DNA of 23,346 nucleotides from GCA-001735895 sp964488685 (GTDB taxonomy: Bacteria > Pseudomonadota > Gammaproteobacteria > GCA-001735895). The number at the start of each line of letters is the position of its first letter. Position 1 is the first letter of the stretch. This document shows positions 21,942-23,346 of this stretch, one piece after another. The notes below the pieces were generated by a model. The model was not told the origin of the DNA and made no database searches. It saw nothing but the letters and a program-made list of their open reading frames with translations. Made by a program: the position numbers and the translations under genes. The stretch spans positions 1 through 23,346 of the forward strand of contig CAZAVY010000046.1 in assembly GCA_964488685.1 (NCBI GenBank), in the 5' to 3' direction.

Positions 21942-22840
21942 TGAATGCAGCTATAGTCGATCTGATCAACCTGATGGTTCTGTACGCAACCGATTACCTG
22001 ATGCCGTTACTGTTGTTCGGGTTTATACTGGCGATAATCGCACGCCTGCTGATTACCGTAACCATTCATCGACAAAAACGATTCGTCAAGGAATTCAGCA
22101 AGCGCGTGCACCAGGAAATCCAGGCCAATCCCGAGCCCAACGGATCTTTCTATAGCATGATAAAACGGGCTTTGACGCGTACCTATTTCGAAACTTTTGA
22201 GCTACGGGCGCGTCACAAACGGCGAAACGAAGATCATATTATGACCGTCGGCGACCGGGTGTTTCTGATCCAGGATGGAATCATTCGCTTAATCGATGAT
22301 TTTTTGAAACAAGCCCGGTACCTGCGCAAGGAAACCGGCCAGCAGCCCGACTTTCATGAAATCACCAACGGCGTGTTCGGTTCCAACCCGATTTTTAACC
22401 GGGTGCTGGGAATATTTTCCATGAGCCGGACCAACGATATGCTCAACATCCTGCCCAGTATATTTATCATCGGTGGCATATTCGGCACCTTCCTCGGCAT
22501 CATGAGGGCGCTGCCCGAACTAACCGCAATGGACATCACCAACGCCGATGCCAGTAAGGTTGTTATCGATGCCTTTCTGATCAAGATTTCGTTTGCCCTG
22601 AGTACCTCGATCCTCGGTATCGTGCTGTCGATTATCATGAGTTTCATGAATACCTTGCTGTCACCGACGAATACCTATGTCGAAATTGTCGACGCCTTCA
22701 ACTCGGCGGCAGAGATTATATGGAACAAATCCCTGAACAACGAGGTTAGCAGCATCGATTCAAGCCTGAGCGATCGAGAATCCGAAGCGGTAGACGCCTT
22801 CGACCTCGCCATTGCGAATCTCCACGCCAAGCTGGCCTAG
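21941..22840 (+). CDS. MotA/TolQ/ExbB-like channel subunit
   Basis: A 299-residue inner-membrane protein. Three transmembrane helices are apparent, near residues 20-42, 169-192 and 212-238. A cytoplasmic segment of about 125 residues sits between the first and second, which is the TolQ/ExbB topology rather than four-helix MotA. The segment NILPSIFIIGGIFGTFLGIM is the family signature, and the third helix contains SFALSTSILGIVLS. Its ATG is embedded in the stop of the upstream gene (TAATG, sharing one base), so the two are made in step. Pentamers of this family surround a MotB/TolR-type dimer to form ion-driven rotary motors. An upstream in-frame start at 21881 inside the previous gene is rejected. 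Confidence 0.85.
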   Translation: MNAAIVDLINLMVLYATDYLMPLLLFGFILAIIARLLITVTIHRQKRFVKEFSKRVHQEIQANPEPNGSFYSMIKRALTRTYFETFELRARHKRRNEDHIMTVGDRVFLIQDGIIRLIDDFLKQARYLRKETGQQPDFHEITNGVFGSNPIFNRVLGIFSMSRTNDMLNILPSIFIIGGIFGTFLGIMRALPELTAMDITNADASKVVIDAFLIKISFALSTSILGIVLSIIMSFMNTLLSPTNTYVEIVDAFNSAAEIIWNKSLNNEVSSIDSSLSDRESEAVDAFDLAIANLHAKLA

Positions 22841-22854
22841 ACCGGTAACGGTCT
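22839..22854 (+). terminator. Possible weak stem-loop after the motor operon
   Basis: AGACCG and CGGTCT form a perfect 6-bp stem around GTAA, overlapping the stop codon and followed by TCTCCC. The T-run is poor, so termination is uncertain. Confidence 0.3.
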
Positions 22855-22921
22855 TCTCCCGGAATCGATTCCTTCATGTATCGTTAGCGCGTATTCGGCG
22901 TTGTTGCGAGGCAGTGGTTTG

Positions 22922-23346
22922 ACCGGTGCCGGTAGTGGAATCGGTCGGGCGCTTTGCCACGCCCTGTTTAATGACGGTTATTCAGTAGTACTCGCCGGCA
23001 GGCGGTCCGAAGCTTTGCAGGAAACCGTGGATCTGGCCGAGGTCGATGCGGCGCGTACACTGTGTGTGCCCACCGTTGTCGGTAATCCCGATCAGGTCAT
23101 CAGGCTGTTCGCACTAACCGGGGAAACCTGCTCCCGACTCGATTTACTGTTCAACAATGCGGGCAGTTATACCCCGGGCATTGCGATGGAAGAACTGACC
23201 TACCAGCAGTGGCAGACAACCGTTGATGTCAATTTAACCGGACCGTTTCTGTGTGCCCAGCAGGCGATCCGGATGATGAAAGCACAGACACCGAAGGGAG
23301 GGCGCATTATTAATAACGCATTTCAAAACGGCTGTCCCCGGATAAC
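22922..23346 (+). pseudogene. Broken short-chain dehydrogenase/reductase, cut by window end
   Basis: The plus frame from 22922 reads the Rossmann NAD(P)-binding motif TGAGSGIGRA, then VLAGRR, LDLLFNNAG and NLTGPFLCAQQAIRMMKAQ, then GGRIINN. These are the standard order for an SDR oxidoreductase. There is no ATG before the motif. The expected beta-strand (AVV) appears in another frame just upstream, so a base seems lost near 22918. At 23318 the expected GSIS active-site-strand sequence is broken: the next bases read ISKRLSPDN only in a shifted frame, consistent with about four bases missing. Two breaks suggest a pseudogene. The catalytic Tyr-Lys lies beyond the window. Confidence 0.7.

Noticed and set aside
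19608..22840. Calling the pair a Zorya defence system
   Set aside because: The long coiled coil is on the wrong subunit and no ZorC, ZorD or ZorE gene follows; the next gene is a broken dehydrogenase.

Overview
The window looks like chromosomal DNA of a free-living Gram-negative bacterium, most likely a gammaproteobacterium with decaying accessory genes. This is inferred from TonB-dependent vitamin B12 import, a MsrPQ system, a RAYT-type transposase, signal-peptide-rich envelope genes and moderate GC. No rRNA, tRNA or CRISPR array was seen.

Layout. (1) 1-1000: a RAYT-type (Y1 HUH) transposase on the minus strand, bounded by a 20-bp inverted repeat. (2) 1034-2257: a secreted DUF4124 protein carrying a duplicated jelly-roll-like module. 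(3) 2260-3037: a repeat-rich stretch with an inverted pair of short palindromes, an 8-bp tandem repeat and a nested hairpin. (4) 3038-6756: a five-gene plus-strand operon made of a di-haem cytochrome c peroxidase, a small cupredoxin, a di-haem cytochrome c, MsrP and MsrQ. It reads as a periplasmic peroxide-detoxification and methionine-sulfoxide-repair module. (5) 6758-8395: a chemoreceptor converging on msrQ, followed by 8421-9282, the wreck of a hybrid sensor kinase. (6) 9494-11308: a secreted DUF255 thioredoxin-domain protein. A small plus-strand gene with an apparent one-base frameshift lies opposite it. (7) 11707-16760: a cobalamin uptake locus on the minus strand, in the order compact cobalamin riboswitch, btuB-like receptor, btuF-, btuC- and btuD-like ABC transporter. 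(8) 16993-18581: an alpha/beta hydrolase, and a phosphonate-type transporter remnant in which the first codons of a PhnD-type binding protein are joined directly to an N-terminally truncated PhnE. (9) 18752-19363: a histidine phosphatase. (10) 19608-22840: a two-gene motor-like operon. (11) 22922-end: a broken short-chain dehydrogenase running off the window.

The best candidate for an undescribed system is the pair at 19608-22840. The first gene is MotB-like at both ends, with a transmembrane Asp in a YSDLF context and a C-terminal OmpA-like domain. Between them lies about 530 residues of coiled coil, including eight consecutive repeats of exactly 46 residues. The second gene starts inside the first one's stop codon (TAATG) and is a three-TM TolQ/ExbB/MotA-type channel subunit. 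Together they resemble an ion-driven 5:2 rotary motor with a very long stalk on the peptidoglycan-binding subunit, the reverse of Zorya, where the long tail is on the channel subunit. Function is not assignable from sequence alone.

Several genes are visibly broken: the sensor kinase, phnD/phnE, the dehydrogenase and the small gene at 11521. Some single-base breaks could be assembly errors. The kinase and phn remnants carry several independent lesions and look like true decay.
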